A DNA stretch of 64,000 nt from Calothrix sp. C42_A2020_038 (GCA_015272395.1 JACYLQ010000033.1:372001-436000), one strand, 5' to 3'; positions 19,094 to 28,988 are shown, counted from the first letter of the stretch. Notes: generated by a model from the sequence alone, not told the origin. Translations and numbers: made by a program.

Positions 19094-19194
19094 TACTTAA
19101 CAATGGTTTGATATTAAGATATTTTGATGTTTGGTTAGGTAATAAGTCACTCAAGATACTTACTGCAAAGGCGATATACCTATGCTACAAACCG

Positions 19195-20172
19195 CTATTG
19201 TAAGATATAAGCTTTTTGCCCTAGTACCTCTAACAAGCTTTGTTTTATTATCTTGCTAACAAATTGATTGCCTTGTAAATTTAGATGAATATGGTCATGG
19301 TACAAACTTTCCGAGTTTTGGTGCCCATTAAATAGAGGAAGAAAATCTATATAATGAATCAATCTGACCTTGGCAAACTCCTCAAGTCTAGCGCGCGCTT
19401 TGATTTCGTAGTCGCGAGAACCTGGTTCTCCAAGTTCGCGTTTCAAAGGAGTCATGGCTAAAACAAATTTACTGTTGTGTGTGTTCGCAATATCTTGGAT
19501 TTTTGCTATCGCTTCTAAATTAATACCGACCCGATCACCTCCTTTTTGTTGGACTTTCTGAAGTTCAGGGATAGGCTTAGATTTTTGAACGTAGCGCTGA
19601 AACACTTCTACTAACGCCAATGCAGGTTTGCGATCAGGGTAATTCTTTTCTCGTCCCACAGGTAGTGATGTGGGAGCAGTGGCAAACAAATCATCTGTAT
19701 TAATTAATAGTATAATTGCTTGGGCGCCAAAGGTTCCAAACTTCTGTAGATAAGCAAGCTCGTTGCTTGGTCCCCAGGAGTTTGCCGACGCATTCAATAC
19801 TTCCACTTTTGAGTAAATATTTGTCAATGACTGCATTATCTGACTAGATATGGTATTGCTTTGGTCAGTCCACCAACCACCATTCGCAATCGAGTCTCCT
19901 AGTAAAAACACTCGTAAGGTTTCTTGTGATGGTAGCTTTTGTATTGCTGCTCCACGCATGGAATATTCGTTGATCTCAATGTAATTACCGTTACGCCGAG
20001 TCCGCTGGTTAGGTGCAAGTAGATAACCAATCGTATCATCACTGATATAAATCAACGGGTTGCCAAATCCAAATAGCAACCTTAATCCAACTTCAATCGC
20101 TAAAAAGAAACCTAAACATATTACTAAAACTTTTAACAGCATTACCTTTACCGACCTCGCCGAGTCAATCAT
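19195..20172 (-). CDS. Membrane-anchored SGNH/GDSL hydrolase-like protein
   Basis: 325 aa. One N-terminal membrane helix (VMLLKVLVICLGFFLAIEVG) is followed by an extracytoplasmic domain. The nucleophile block is FLLGDSIANGGW (GDS motif) near residue 90, with NASANSWGPSNE further on as the Asn block, and YHDHIHLNLQGNQ near residue 305 as the Asp-x-x-His block. This completes the catalytic set of SGNH esterases, some of which deacetylate surface polysaccharides. It is convergent with the Ntn-hydrolase gene. Substrate unknown. Confidence 0.85.
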   Translation of the reverse strand: MIDSARSVKVMLLKVLVICLGFFLAIEVGLRLLFGFGNPLIYISDDTIGYLLAPNQRTRRNGNYIEINEYSMRGAAIQKLPSQETLRVFLLGDSIANGGWWTDQSNTISSQIMQSLTNIYSKVEVLNASANSWGPSNELAYLQKFGTFGAQAIILLINTDDLFATAPTSLPVGREKNYPDRKPALALVEVFQRYVQKSKPIPELQKVQQKGGDRVGINLEAIAKIQDIANTHNSKFVLAMTPLKRELGEPGSRDYEIKARARLEEFAKVRLIHYIDFLPLFNGHQNSESLYHDHIHLNLQGNQFVSKIIKQSLLEVLGQKAYILQ

Positions 20173-20414
20173 TAATTTATTGTAAAAAATATCACAATTA
20201 AATGTGATATCTTATACAAATTTTTAGCAAATATATTCAAAAAATACGACAGTTAAACCACGGATTCGATTTTTGTAGCATCAGTAATTATGGCGATGCT
20301 AAATGTTATAAAGAGAAAACAAAATCGTTATTAAAGAGTGCATCATTTGCGAGTGAAAGGACTACAATCGAAGCGGGCAAATAGCCTTAATCAATAAAGG
20401 AGGATAACAACGCT

Positions 20415-20555
20415 ATGTCCGACTTAAACCGAGGCATCATGAAATTCGATGGTGCTGACTCTCCCAAGCTTGTGACAATTTCGACTGTGCTGCTACTAGG
20501 GTCAATCTTGGCACTAATTATTTGGGCACTGCAATCAGCTTACGCTGTCAGTTAG
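20415..20555 (+). CDS. Conserved-looking 46-aa single-helix membrane protein
   Basis: ATG at 20415 is preceded by AAGGAGGA (20397-20404) at ideal spacing, the strongest ribosome-binding site in the window. The product starts MSDLNRGIMKFDGADSPKL and has one membrane helix (VTISTVLLLGSILALIIWAL), then SAYAVS. The layout resembles small single-span subunits of photosynthetic complexes, but the family was not recognised with certainty. A perfect GTAGAGAC palindrome follows 54 bp after the stop and may end the transcript. It is a monocistronic-looking gene between the SGNH hydrolase and the PlsY/PEP-synthase fusion. Confidence 0.75.
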   Translation: MSDLNRGIMKFDGADSPKLVTISTVLLLGSILALIIWALQSAYAVS

Positions 20556-20608
20556 GTATTGACTAGTTTCTAGTCTAGTATAACCTTAGATTTTATAAAC
20601 TGGTTTCA

Positions 20609-20636
20609 GTAGAGACGCGATATATCGCGTCTCTAC
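20609..20636. repeat. Perfect 28-bp GTAGAGACGCGATA palindrome
   Basis: GTAGAGACGCGATA followed directly by its exact reverse complement. It lies just downstream of the 46-aa membrane protein gene, where it could work as a terminator or mRNA-stabilising hairpin. It is the cleanest copy of a dispersed repeat also found at 17490 and 44500. Confidence 0.75.
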
Positions 20637-20798
20637 ACTTGTATTTTGTTGCGATATATATAAACATGTGACATGTGACACAAAAAGCTAAAAAACTATG
20701 TGAGCATATATACTTATACAAGCTAAGAATCAAAAAATATTTTAGTTTTAGAGTTTTAGCTTTTACATTGGAGACAGACCTAAAATCCAAATTTAAGG

Positions 20799-23714
20799 AT
20801 GTTTGAACTCTGGGGTTTGCTGATTATATTTGTTATTTGCCCACTCTTGGGCGCCTTGCCATTGATTACTTGGATAACACAGGCGTTATCAAAGAAACAA
20901 TTGGCACAACTTGGTACTGGTAATATTGGTGTCTCTGCTGCTTTTTACCACGGAGGAACTGTGGTAGGAATGCTAGCAGTTTTATCGGAAGCTTTTAAAG
21001 GAATTGCGGCTGTTTTGCTTGCGCGTGCGGTGTTTTCAGATGGTTCTGCATGGGAACTACTTGCACTAATTACATTAGTAATGGGTAGGTACTGGGTAGG
21101 AAAAGGTGCAGGGACGACAAATGTTGTTTGGGGTTTTATAATCCACGACCCTTTAGCAGCAATTTTTGTCTTGTTGCTTGCTAGCGTTAGCTTTACGATC
21201 ATTCGTTCCAGACAAGCTGCAAAATATGGAATTTTATTTCTATTTCCGATTATTGTTACTGTTTTGCACCCAGAAGATGGGTTTAGGCTAGTAGCAGCAA
21301 TTGTGCTAGCGTTTTTATTAGGATGGATTTATAGACAAATTCCCGACGATATGGAACTACCCATATCCCAAGCAAGTCCAGATTCGCAAGCAGCAATGAA
21401 TTTCCTTCGTGGTGAAGACGAATCGATTCTAACTCTAGATAATGAGCTTGATGCTGCTTATGTAGGCAATAAAGCTGCGAGGTTATCGGAAATTCAACGT
21501 TGGGGTTATCCAGTACCGAAAGGGTGGATATTACCTCCTCATAAAGACCCACAATCGATAATTGATTTTCTTCAACCTTCAGAATTATCACCTTTGGTTG
21601 TCCGTTCTTCTGCGATCGGCGAAGATACTGAAAATGCCTCTGCGGCAGGACAGTACGAAAGTGTCTTAAATGTGACTACAAAACAAGGATTACAAACTGC
21701 AATCGCACGTACCCAAGCATCCTACAATAACCCATCAGCAGTGCAGTATCGGCGAGACAGAAATCAGAAAGAAGCTGCAATGGCAGTGTTGATACAGCAG
21801 CAAGTTCGCAGCGTTTATTCGGGTGTGGCATTTAGTCGTGACCCAATTACCCAAGAAGTAGATGCTGTTGTTATCGAAGCATTACCAGGAAGTCCCACCC
21901 AGGTTGTATCTGGTCGTGTTACTCCCGAACAGTACCGCGCGTTTGTTGTCGAAAGTGAAAATGTTTCATTCATCCACCTCGAAGGACAAGGAAAAGTTCC
22001 TCCTGTTATAATCAAGCAAGTCGCATATCTAGTTCGTCATATCGAAGAACGTTATCATGGTGTTCCTCAAGATATCGAATGGAGTTACGACGGTCAGACT
22101 TTATGGATACTACAAGCGCGTCCCATCACTACACTACTTCCAATTTGGACACGCAAGATTGCTGCCGAAGTTATTCCTGGATTAATTCGTCCACTAACTT
22201 GGTCTATTAATCGTCCCATGACTTGTGGTGTTTGGGGAGGAATTTTTGCAATCGTTTTGGGAGAGCGTTCGCTGGGTTTAGATTTCAACGACACTGCTAC
22301 ACTTCACTTTTCCCATGCTTACTTTAATGCGACTCTGCTTGGGCAAATCTTCCGTCGTATGGGTTTACCACCCGAAAGCTTGGAATTTTTAACGCGAGGC
22401 GCTAAAATGTCGGCGCCACAAATTGATACGACGTTACAAAATTTACCTGGTTTATTAAGGCTGCTTGGACGAGAATTGTCTTTGAAAAAAGAGTTTCAGC
22501 GCGATTATCGGCGCCGTTTTGCAATTGGCTTGTCACAATTGTCACAAGAAATGGTTGATGATTTAGACTCAGCTAAGTTAATCGCGCGCATTGACTATAT
22601 ATTAGAGCTTTTACAGCGTGCAACTTATTACAGTATTATGGCGCCGTTGAGCGCAGCACTAAGACAAGCAATATTTAAAGTTAAAGACACGGATATCGAC
22701 AATAGTGCGACTCCTGAAATTGCGGCGATACGCGATTTACAAAAGTTAGCACAAAAAGCAAAGCAAATACTATCTGCTGTACCCCCCGATAGAGAAGATA
22801 ACACTGACATAATTCCTGACTTTGACCCTGACAATGTATTTGAGGACTTAGCTGTTTCGATCGAAGGGCAGAAGATATTGGCAGATTTTGAGCAGCTATT
22901 AAATAAATACGGTTATTTGAGTGAAGTTGGTACCGATATAGCTGTTCCAACCTGGCAGGAAGAACCTGAAGCTGTAAAAAGGTTATTCGTGCAGTTGATG
23001 GGAGGAGACCAGAAGAGCGTAAAGAAAAAAGGCCAGCGTCCTCTGTTTGTACAGAGTCGCATCAACCTGAAAGGAAAAGTTACCGAAGTTTACTCACGAC
23101 TACTAGCTTATTTACGCTGGAGTTTTATTGCTTTAGAAAACAAGTTTTTGCGTACTGGCTTCTTGCTGCAAAAGGGTGATATTTTTTTCTTGGAATTTGA
23201 TGAAGTGCGGGAACTAGTTGAAAAACCCAAAGAAGAAACAATTAGCCGCTTACAGGTATTAATTTATCGTAGACGCTCTCAACTCGAACGCGACAGCGCA
23301 CTTAACCCAGTTCCTTTGCTTGTCTACGGAAACACTCCCACAATTATCCCAGCTTTAATGCCTGCTCTTGCACCCGACCAAGTTATGCAGGGTATTCCCG
23401 CTAGTCCCGGACAAGCTGAAGGACGAGTCAAAGTGCTTCGTAACCTTCAAGAAGTTCCAGAAATTGATTCAGATACAATTTTAGTAGTCCCTTATACTGA
23501 TTCTGGATGGGCGCCAATCTTAATTAGAGCGAAAGGAATTATTGCTGATGCTGGGGGAAGGCTTTCTCACGGCGCCATCATTGCCCGCGAATATGGTATT
23601 CCCGCAATTATGGACGTAAGAAATGCTACATGGGTATTACAGGATGGTCAACGAGTCCGAATCGATGGTTCGAGGGGTATTGTAGAAATAGATAATGATT
23701 TAAGACCACATTGA
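20799..23714 (+). CDS. PlsY-like membrane domain fused to a PEP-synthase-like protein
   Basis: 971 aa. Residues 1-185 are a multi-helix membrane domain resembling glycerol-3-phosphate acyltransferase PlsY, with LGTGNIGVSAAF (cf. PlsY SGNIGATN) and VGKGAGTTN (cf. GGKGVAT). Residues about 215-450 match the PEP/pyruvate-binding ATP-grasp domain (GNKAARLSEIQRWGYPVPKG, VVRSSAIGEDTENASAAGQY, DIEWSYDGQTLWILQARPIT). A long middle region follows, and the C-terminal mobile domain has GIPASPGQAEGRV and GGRLSHGAIIAREYGIPA, with the phosphorylatable His. So a putative acyltransferase and a phosphotransfer enzyme share one chain. The combined reaction is unknown. Confidence 0.8.
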   Translation: MFELWGLLIIFVICPLLGALPLITWITQALSKKQLAQLGTGNIGVSAAFYHGGTVVGMLAVLSEAFKGIAAVLLARAVFSDGSAWELLALITLVMGRYWVGKGAGTTNVVWGFIIHDPLAAIFVLLLASVSFTIIRSRQAAKYGILFLFPIIVTVLHPEDGFRLVAAIVLAFLLGWIYRQIPDDMELPISQASPDSQAAMNFLRGEDESILTLDNELDAAYVGNKAARLSEIQRWGYPVPKGWILPPHKDPQSIIDFLQPSELSPLVVRSSAIGEDTENASAAGQYESVLNVTTKQGLQTAIARTQASYNNPSAVQYRRDRNQKEAAMAVLIQQQVRSVYSGVAFSRDPITQEVDAVVIEALPGSPTQVVSGRVTPEQYRAFVVESENVSFIHLEGQGKVPPVIIKQVAYLVRHIEERYHGVPQDIEWSYDGQTLWILQARPITTLLPIWTRKIAAEVIPGLIRPLTWSINRPMTCGVWGGIFAIVLGERSLGLDFNDTATLHFSHAYFNATLLGQIFRRMGLPPESLEFLTRGAKMSAPQIDTTLQNLPGLLRLLGRELSLKKEFQRDYRRRFAIGLSQLSQEMVDDLDSAKLIARIDYILELLQRATYYSIMAPLSAALRQAIFKVKDTDIDNSATPEIAAIRDLQKLAQKAKQILSAVPPDREDNTDIIPDFDPDNVFEDLAVSIEGQKILADFEQLLNKYGYLSEVGTDIAVPTWQEEPEAVKRLFVQLMGGDQKSVKKKGQRPLFVQSRINLKGKVTEVYSRLLAYLRWSFIALENKFLRTGFLLQKGDIFFLEFDEVRELVEKPKEETISRLQVLIYRRRSQLERDSALNPVPLLVYGNTPTIIPALMPALAPDQVMQGIPASPGQAEGRVKVLRNLQEVPEIDSDTILVVPYTDSGWAPILIRAKGIIADAGGRLSHGAIIAREYGIPAIMDVRNATWVLQDGQRVRIDGSRGIVEIDNDLRPH

Positions 23715-23791
23715 AGTTTAGTACGCTGAATCAATTACCGGAAGAATCGGTAGTTCACAATCCAGCCATCAAGAAAAATTGATGTTGCGTA

Positions 23792-23885
23792 ATATCATGT
23801 CCGGTTAATTACCCACCTCGGTAGAGACGTTACATGTAAGGTCTCTACAAGGTTTTGATTACGGTTACTCTACCGGACATAATAT
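23792..23885. repeat. MITE-like inverted-repeat element, family B copy 1
   Basis: 94 bp with terminal inverted repeats: left ATATCATGTCCGGTTA, right end inverted ATATTATGTCCGGTAG. The interior holds a GTAGAGAC hairpin and AGGTTTTGATTACGG. The second copy at 44472 shares the left end, the GTAGAGAC hairpin and AGGTTTTGATT. No coding capacity. Confidence 0.65.
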
Positions 23886-23887
23886 AA

Positions 23888-23964
23888 AATCAACTATCCG
23901 TTACATCCGCTCACCATCCGTTGCTCTCCCAACCCCCTAAAACTTTTGACACGAACCATTAGTG
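23888..23964. repeat. Half copy of MITE-like family A (copy 3)
   Basis: ATCAACTATCCGTTACATCC and the bases after it match the interior and right half of copy 1 at 3120-3288. The end, inverted, reads CACTAATGGTTCGTGTCAAA, matching the family A terminus. The left half is missing and a family B element ends two bases before it, suggesting replacement or nested insertion. Confidence 0.55.
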
Positions 23965-24372
23965 AAATCAATGCATACTATGAATAAATGCCAGTACCCA
24001 TATAGGTAATACCCTTTAGCTATAAGATTTATATTTTACATTAATAAAGATTGATTAATATTCATTCACACAAACCTCAAATCATGAGTCAAAACGATGA
24101 ATGCATAGATGAATTTAAATTACTAGCATTAGATTATTCATATGCATTAGGAGACCAAAGGTGCAGCGGGCAAAATGCATTAGGTTTTACTTATATGTCT
24201 AATATAATATTTATGTAATAATTGCGAGTTTGAAATCAACCAAAATAACAATAAACACTGTATGCTAAATGAAACAACGTTAATAAAAGTTTCTAAGTAA
24301 CCAGAAATATTAACGTGAATGAAAAATTCCTTGCTAATAAGTGTTCATTGACTACTTTTGTGTAGTTTGTGG

Positions 24373-24387
24373 TTGCGTTAATAGCAA
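24373..24387. promoter_or_regulatory. Candidate LysR-type operator upstream of cmpA
   Basis: TTGCGTTAATAGCAA is a perfect TTGC-N7-GCAA dyad, of the T-N11-A type bound by LysR regulators. It lies about 100 bp before the cmpA start. CmpR or CcmR (both LysR family) control these genes in other cyanobacteria, so this is a plausible site, but the match to their published consensus is loose. Confidence 0.35.
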
Positions 24388-24490
24388 TGATAGAAGAAAT
24401 AAGTATTAATCATTAGTGCAAGAAACAATTATGTTTCCCTTGCAAGCTTTGCCATACCCAAAATTAATTATTCACCAATAGGAGAATCAT

Positions 24491-25873
24491 ATGTCGGAGT
24501 TTTTCAAGCAAGTTTCTCGTAGAAAATTCATCGTTACGGCAGGTGCATCTGCGAGTGCAATATTGCTCAAAGGTTGTTTGGGAAATCCGCCAGAAACAGT
24601 TGCTGGAAATTCTTCTACTGGCGGTACTGCTACAACGGCAGTTCCAGTTGCTAATACTAGCCCTGAACAGAAACCAGAAACTACAAAAGTAAAACTTGGT
24701 TATATTCCAATTGTGGAATCGGCGCCGTTAATTATTGCGAAAGAAAAAGGTTTTTTTGCAAAGTATGGAATGCCTGATGTTGAGCTTGCCAAACAAGCTT
24801 CTTGGGGTTCCGCGCGCGACAACGTAGAAATTGGTTCTGCTGGTGGTGGTATTGATGGTGGGCAATGGCAGATGCCAATGCCACATATGATTAGCGAAGG
24901 TTTAATTACCAAGGGTAATCAAAAGATTCCGATGTATGTGTTGTGTCAGTTGAATACACATGGAAATGGGATTGCGGTAGCAAGCAAGCACACAGGTAAA
25001 ATTGCATTAAGACTAGACGGAGCAAAAAGTTTAATTAGTCAATTAAAGTCATCGACTCCATTTACTGCTGCAATGACCTTTCCACAGGTGAACCAAGATT
25101 TATGGATTCGTTATTGGATGGCAGCAGGTGGTATTGACCCAGATACTGATATAAAACTGTTGACAGTACCTGCAGCACAGACTGTAGCGAACATGAAGAC
25201 CGGAACAATGGACGCATTTAGCACGGGTGACCCTTGGCCCTACCGCATCGTTAAAGATAATATTGGGTTCATGGCTGCGTTAACAGCAGAAATCTGGAAA
25301 AATCATCCCGAAGAATACTTGGCAATGCGAGGAGATTGGGTTGACCAAAACCCCAAAGCGACCAAAGCTTTGTTAAAGGGAGTTATAGAAGCGCAACAAT
25401 GGTTAGATAATTTTGACAACCGTAAAGAAGCAGCCGAAATATTAGCTGGGCGTAATTACTTCAATCTTCCTGTTGAAATTCTTATCGATCCTTTTCAAGG
25501 AGTTTATGATATGGGAGATGGACGCAAAATTAACGATAAAGCGTTAGCAGCATATTATTGGAAGGATGAAAAAGGAAGCGTTTCATATCCTTATAAGAGT
25601 CATGATTTATGGTTTATAACTGAGAATGTGCGCTGGGGATTCTTACCAAAAGACTACATCGATAACGGCGCCGCTAAAGCTAGAGAGTTGATTGATAGAG
25701 TCAATAAAGAAAACATCTGGAAAGAAGCTGCCAGAGAAATGAATATTGCAGCAGCAGATATTCCAACCGATACATCGCGTGGAGTCGAAGAGTTTTTTGA
25801 TGGCGTGAAATTTGACCCAGCAAAACCTGAAGAGTATCTCAAAAGTCTCAAGATCAAGAAAGTTGCTATTTAG
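24491..25873 (+). CDS. cmpA: ABC transporter substrate-binding lipoprotein, bicarbonate (or nitrate) type
   Basis: 460 aa, ATG with AGGAGA just upstream. The N-terminus has twin Arg ([12 protein letters not shown]) and a lipobox ending ILLKGC, so it is an exported lipoprotein anchored to the outer face of the inner membrane. The mature domain follows the NrtA/CmpA pattern: [67 protein letters not shown]. NrtA and CmpA are too alike to separate by eye. Bicarbonate is preferred because bicA and nhaS3 follow, nirA and narB are absent, and no NtcA site is seen. First gene of a four-gene operon. Confidence 0.8.
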   Translation: MSEFFKQVSRRKFIVTAGASASAILLKGCLGNPPETVAGNSSTGGTATTAVPVANTSPEQKPETTKVKLGYIPIVESAPLIIAKEKGFFAKYGMPDVELAKQASWGSARDNVEIGSAGGGIDGGQWQMPMPHMISEGLITKGNQKIPMYVLCQLNTHGNGIAVASKHTGKIALRLDGAKSLISQLKSSTPFTAAMTFPQVNQDLWIRYWMAAGGIDPDTDIKLLTVPAAQTVANMKTGTMDAFSTGDPWPYRIVKDNIGFMAALTAEIWKNHPEEYLAMRGDWVDQNPKATKALLKGVIEAQQWLDNFDNRKEAAEILAGRNYFNLPVEILIDPFQGVYDMGDGRKINDKALAAYYWKDEKGSVSYPYKSHDLWFITENVRWGFLPKDYIDNGAAKARELIDRVNKENIWKEAAREMNIAAADIPTDTSRGVEEFFDGVKFDPAKPEEYLKSLKIKKVAI

Positions 25874-25967
25874 TTCATACTCAAACACCCATAGCTAATG
25901 GAAGACAAGCTACAAGTCATGGAATGTTCTTCCATTAGTCCCCCATAACACCCAAGGAGATAATTCA

Positions 25968-26801
25968 ATGACTACTGCCCAAAGACGACCGATTGTAATA
26001 GACGGTAATGGTTTTGCCGCGCGTATACAAAAACAAATTCCCGAATTAATTCCCCCAGCTATTGCAATTACTGTCTTCTTAGCTGTATGGCAACTGTTTT
26101 CATGGATACCTGGAGCAACACTGCCAGGACCAATAAAAGTCATTCAAGACACTTGGATTTTGATTTTGTATCCTTTTTATGATAAGGGTGGTATCGATAA
26201 AGGTCTATTTTGGCAGATTTGGGCTAGTTTACAACGGGTAGCAATCAGCTATACCCTAGCTGCAATTGTTGGTATTGGCTTAGGGATTTTGATTGGTGTA
26301 AACAAAACCATTAACAAAGCATTAGACCCCTTGTTCCAATTATTAAGAACTGTTCCTCCTCTTGCTTGGGTGCCTATTTCCTTAGCAGCATTGCGTCAAA
26401 ACGAACCTGCTGCACTGTTTGTAATCTTTGTCACAGCAATTTGGCCAATCTTAATTAATACCGCAGTCGGTGTTAAAGAAATTCCCAACGATTACAACAA
26501 CGTCGCGAAAGTTTTGCAACTTAACCAGAAAGAATACTTCTTGAACATTTTGATTCCAGCTGCACTGCCTTACATTTTTACTGGTTTAAGAATTGCCATT
26601 GGTTTGGCTTGGTTGGCGATTATTGCGGCAGAAATCGTAATGTCAGGTATCGTCGGAATCGGATTTTTTATCTGGAATGCTTACCAAAATAACAATGTCA
26701 GTGAAGTTATTCTGGCGTTGGTTTATATCGGTGTTGTCGGTTTATTACTCGACAAATTCATGTCCTGGATTCAAACATTAATTCTTCCTCCTGAAAGGTA
26801 A
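25968..26801 (+). CDS. cmpB: ABC transporter permease, bicarbonate (or nitrate) type
   Basis: 277 aa with about six membrane helices, for example AIAITVFLAVWQLFSWIPG and LRIAIGLAWLAIIAAEIVM. The permease EAA-like loop is VLQLNQKEYFLNILIPAALP, which contacts the ATPases. It forms the inner-membrane channel of the CmpABCD/NrtABCD-type importer. It sits 94 bp after cmpA and 112 bp before cmpC; the second gap holds heptamer repeats. Substrate choice as for cmpA. Confidence 0.85.
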   Translation: MTTAQRRPIVIDGNGFAARIQKQIPELIPPAIAITVFLAVWQLFSWIPGATLPGPIKVIQDTWILILYPFYDKGGIDKGLFWQIWASLQRVAISYTLAAIVGIGLGILIGVNKTINKALDPLFQLLRTVPPLAWVPISLAALRQNEPAALFVIFVTAIWPILINTAVGVKEIPNDYNNVAKVLQLNQKEYFLNILIPAALPYIFTGLRIAIGLAWLAIIAAEIVMSGIVGIGFFIWNAYQNNNVSEVILALVYIGVVGLLLDKFMSWIQTLILPPER

Positions 26802-26802
26802 T

Positions 26803-26865
26803 AAAAGTTATGAGTTATGAGTTATGATATCTCATTCCTAACTCCTAACTCCACACTTCCCCGTC
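26803..26865. repeat. Heptamer short repeats between cmpB and cmpC
   Basis: GTTATGAGTTATGAGTTATG followed by CCTAACTCCTAACTCC: a small copy of the TGAGTTA/ACTCCTA array seen at 5183-5364, able to fold as a hairpin inside the operon transcript. Confidence 0.7.
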
Positions 26866-26913
26866 TTCTCACTCTTCAAATCAATTTTTCTAACCTTACA
26901 CCCAATTACTACT

Positions 26914-28914
26914 ATGTCTTTTTTTGTTGGTGTTGACCAAATCGAGAAGGTCTTTGAATTAACTGGTGGTGGCAAGTACGTTGCTCTCAAAGGTATCGAC
27001 CTACAAATTAAAAAAGGTGAGTTTGTATCTTTAATTGGTCACTCAGGTTGCGGTAAATCAACTTTATTAAATATGATTGCCGGTTTGGATTTACCAACTG
27101 AAGGACTTGTTACTTTGGAAGGGCAAAGAATTACCAAGCCCGGTCCAGACCGAATGGTAGTTTTCCAAAACTATTCTTTATTACCTTGGCGAACAGTACG
27201 CGAAAATATCGCCTTAGCTGTTGATGCAGTTATGCTTGGTGTACCCGCTGGTGAACGTCGGGCAATCGTTGAAAAACATATAGATATGGTAGGTTTACGT
27301 CCTCACGCAGACAAGTCGCCTACAATGCTTTCGGGTGGACAAAAACAACGTGTTGCTATCGCCCGCGCGCTTGCGATTAAGCCCAAATTATTATTACTCG
27401 ATGAACCTTTTGGCGCCCTAGATGCTTTAACAAGGGGTAATTTGCAAGAGCAGTTAATGCAAATATGTGAAGAAAACAAAGTAACTGCTGTAATGGTGAC
27501 ACACGATGTTGACGAAGCAGTCTTACTATCCGACCGTATCGTTATGCTTACCAACGGTCCCGAATCTAAAATAGGTGATATTCTCGAAGTTGATATTCCT
27601 CGTCCTCGCAAACGTATGGAAGTAGTCGAACACCCTAGCTATTACAGCTTACGCAGTGAAATGATCTACTTCCTCAACCAGCAAAAACGCATCAAAAAAC
27701 TACGCGCACGCAAAACAGCGGCAATATCACGCCACGGTTTAGAAAAAGTCAACTTGGAAGTAGGTTTTGTTCCCTTAACTGCTTGTGCCCCTCTTGCTAT
27801 CGCTAAAGAAAAAGGCTTCTTTGCAAAACACGGTTTAGATGAAGTTCACCTCGTGCGTGAAACTAGCTGGCGCGGTATTGTCGATGGCATTACTGCGGGA
27901 TACCTTGATGCCGCGCAGATGCCTTCTGGAATGCCAATGTGGTTAACCTTGGGTGGACATCGCAACAAGCCTCTACCTGTAGTTACCGCTTTAACTATGA
28001 CTCGTAATGGTAACGCCATTACCCTCAACAAAAATTTCTTAAAGCAAGGTGTACAAGGGCTATCTGACTTCAAAGATTATTTATTGCGTACTCGTAACAA
28101 ACGTCATACTATGGGTGTTGTACATCCAGCGTCAATGCATAATTTGTTATTACGGTATTGGTTAGCTGCAGGTGGTATTGACCCTGACCAAGATGTACAT
28201 ATTCAAACTATCCCACCTGCCCAGATGGTTGTTGATTTACAAAATGGTAGTATCGATGGCTACTGCGTTGGTGAACCTTGGAACATCCGTGCAGCTGAAG
28301 AAGATGTAGGTTTTACTATTGCTACCGACCTCGAAGTATGGTTGGGACATCCAGGTAAAGTGTTAGGTGTACGTGAAGACTGGGCAGAAAGATATCCAAA
28401 TACTCATATAGCTTTAACTAAAGCGTTACTCGAAGCTTGCTATTACTGTTCATTGCTTGAAAATCGCGAAGAAGTTCGTCGTATCTTAGCACGACCAGAA
28501 TATGTTAGTACCGATATCGACTACATTCAACTTGGCGATTACAACGATAATACATGCGATATTGAGCATCAGGTCCAATATGCTCACCATCAGTTCTACG
28601 CTGAATCTGCTGTTAATCGTCCAAGTCGAACCGAGCAAATTTGGATTATGACACAGCTTGCTCGTTGGGGTGATGTTCCATTTCCGCGTAACTGGGTAGA
28701 AGTAGTCGAACGGATATGTCGTGTCCGAGTATTTAGTACTGCCGCGCGGGAACTCGGTTTAGATATTAGCTATACTCGTCAACCCATTAAGTTATTTGAT
28801 GGCAAACCTTTCGATGCCGATAATCCAATTGATTATCTTAACCAACTCAAGATCAAACGTGACTTCTCCATTGCTGAAGTTATTCTCGATTCACCTACAC
28901 GTCAAGCAGCATAG
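26914..28914 (+). CDS. cmpC: ABC ATPase fused to a substrate-binding-like domain, CmpC/NrtC type
   Basis: 666 aa. Residues 1-255 are an ABC ATPase: Walker A GHSGCGKST, signature LSGGQKQRVAIARAL, Walker [13 protein letters not shown] and the H-loop TVMVTHDV-type segment. Residues about 285-650 repeat the CmpA fold (VGFVPLTACAPLAIAKEKGF, DAAQMPSGMPMW, YCVGEPWNIRA) but lack an export signal, so this domain is cytoplasmic. In the Nrt system the equivalent domain senses substrate and inhibits transport. The fusion is diagnostic of CmpABCD/NrtABCD operons rather than cyanate or taurine systems. Confidence 0.88.
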   Translation: MSFFVGVDQIEKVFELTGGGKYVALKGIDLQIKKGEFVSLIGHSGCGKSTLLNMIAGLDLPTEGLVTLEGQRITKPGPDRMVVFQNYSLLPWRTVRENIALAVDAVMLGVPAGERRAIVEKHIDMVGLRPHADKSPTMLSGGQKQRVAIARALAIKPKLLLLDEPFGALDALTRGNLQEQLMQICEENKVTAVMVTHDVDEAVLLSDRIVMLTNGPESKIGDILEVDIPRPRKRMEVVEHPSYYSLRSEMIYFLNQQKRIKKLRARKTAAISRHGLEKVNLEVGFVPLTACAPLAIAKEKGFFAKHGLDEVHLVRETSWRGIVDGITAGYLDAAQMPSGMPMWLTLGGHRNKPLPVVTALTMTRNGNAITLNKNFLKQGVQGLSDFKDYLLRTRNKRHTMGVVHPASMHNLLLRYWLAAGGIDPDQDVHIQTIPPAQMVVDLQNGSIDGYCVGEPWNIRAAEEDVGFTIATDLEVWLGHPGKVLGVREDWAERYPNTHIALTKALLEACYYCSLLENREEVRRILARPEYVSTDIDYIQLGDYNDNTCDIEHQVQYAHHQFYAESAVNRPSRTEQIWIMTQLARWGDVPFPRNWVEVVERICRVRVFSTAARELGLDISYTRQPIKLFDGKPFDADNPIDYLNQLKIKRDFSIAEVILDSPTRQAA

Positions 28915-28988
28915 TTCAAGTCAGGAGTTAAGAGTTCAACTCCTAACTCACCACTCACAACCCTAACTCTTTTCCTTTATTTAAACTT

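Larger units (their letters stand above)
23715..24490. other. Intergenic region upstream of the carbon-uptake operon
   Basis: About 775 bp. Its first part holds an inverted-repeat element of family B (23792-23885) directly abutting a half copy of family A (23888-23964). The rest is AT-rich and carries the promoter region of the ABC transporter operon, with a TTGC-N7-GCAA dyad at 24373-24387. No GTA-N8-TAC NtcA site was found in the last 300 bp. A 44-codon ATG frame at 24084 was considered and not accepted. Confidence 0.55.

Noticed and set aside
24084-24218. 44-codon ATG frame (MSQNDECIDEFKLLALDY...) upstream of cmpA
   Set aside because: No convincing ribosome-binding site, the second half looks like random AT-rich DNA, and no family is recognised.
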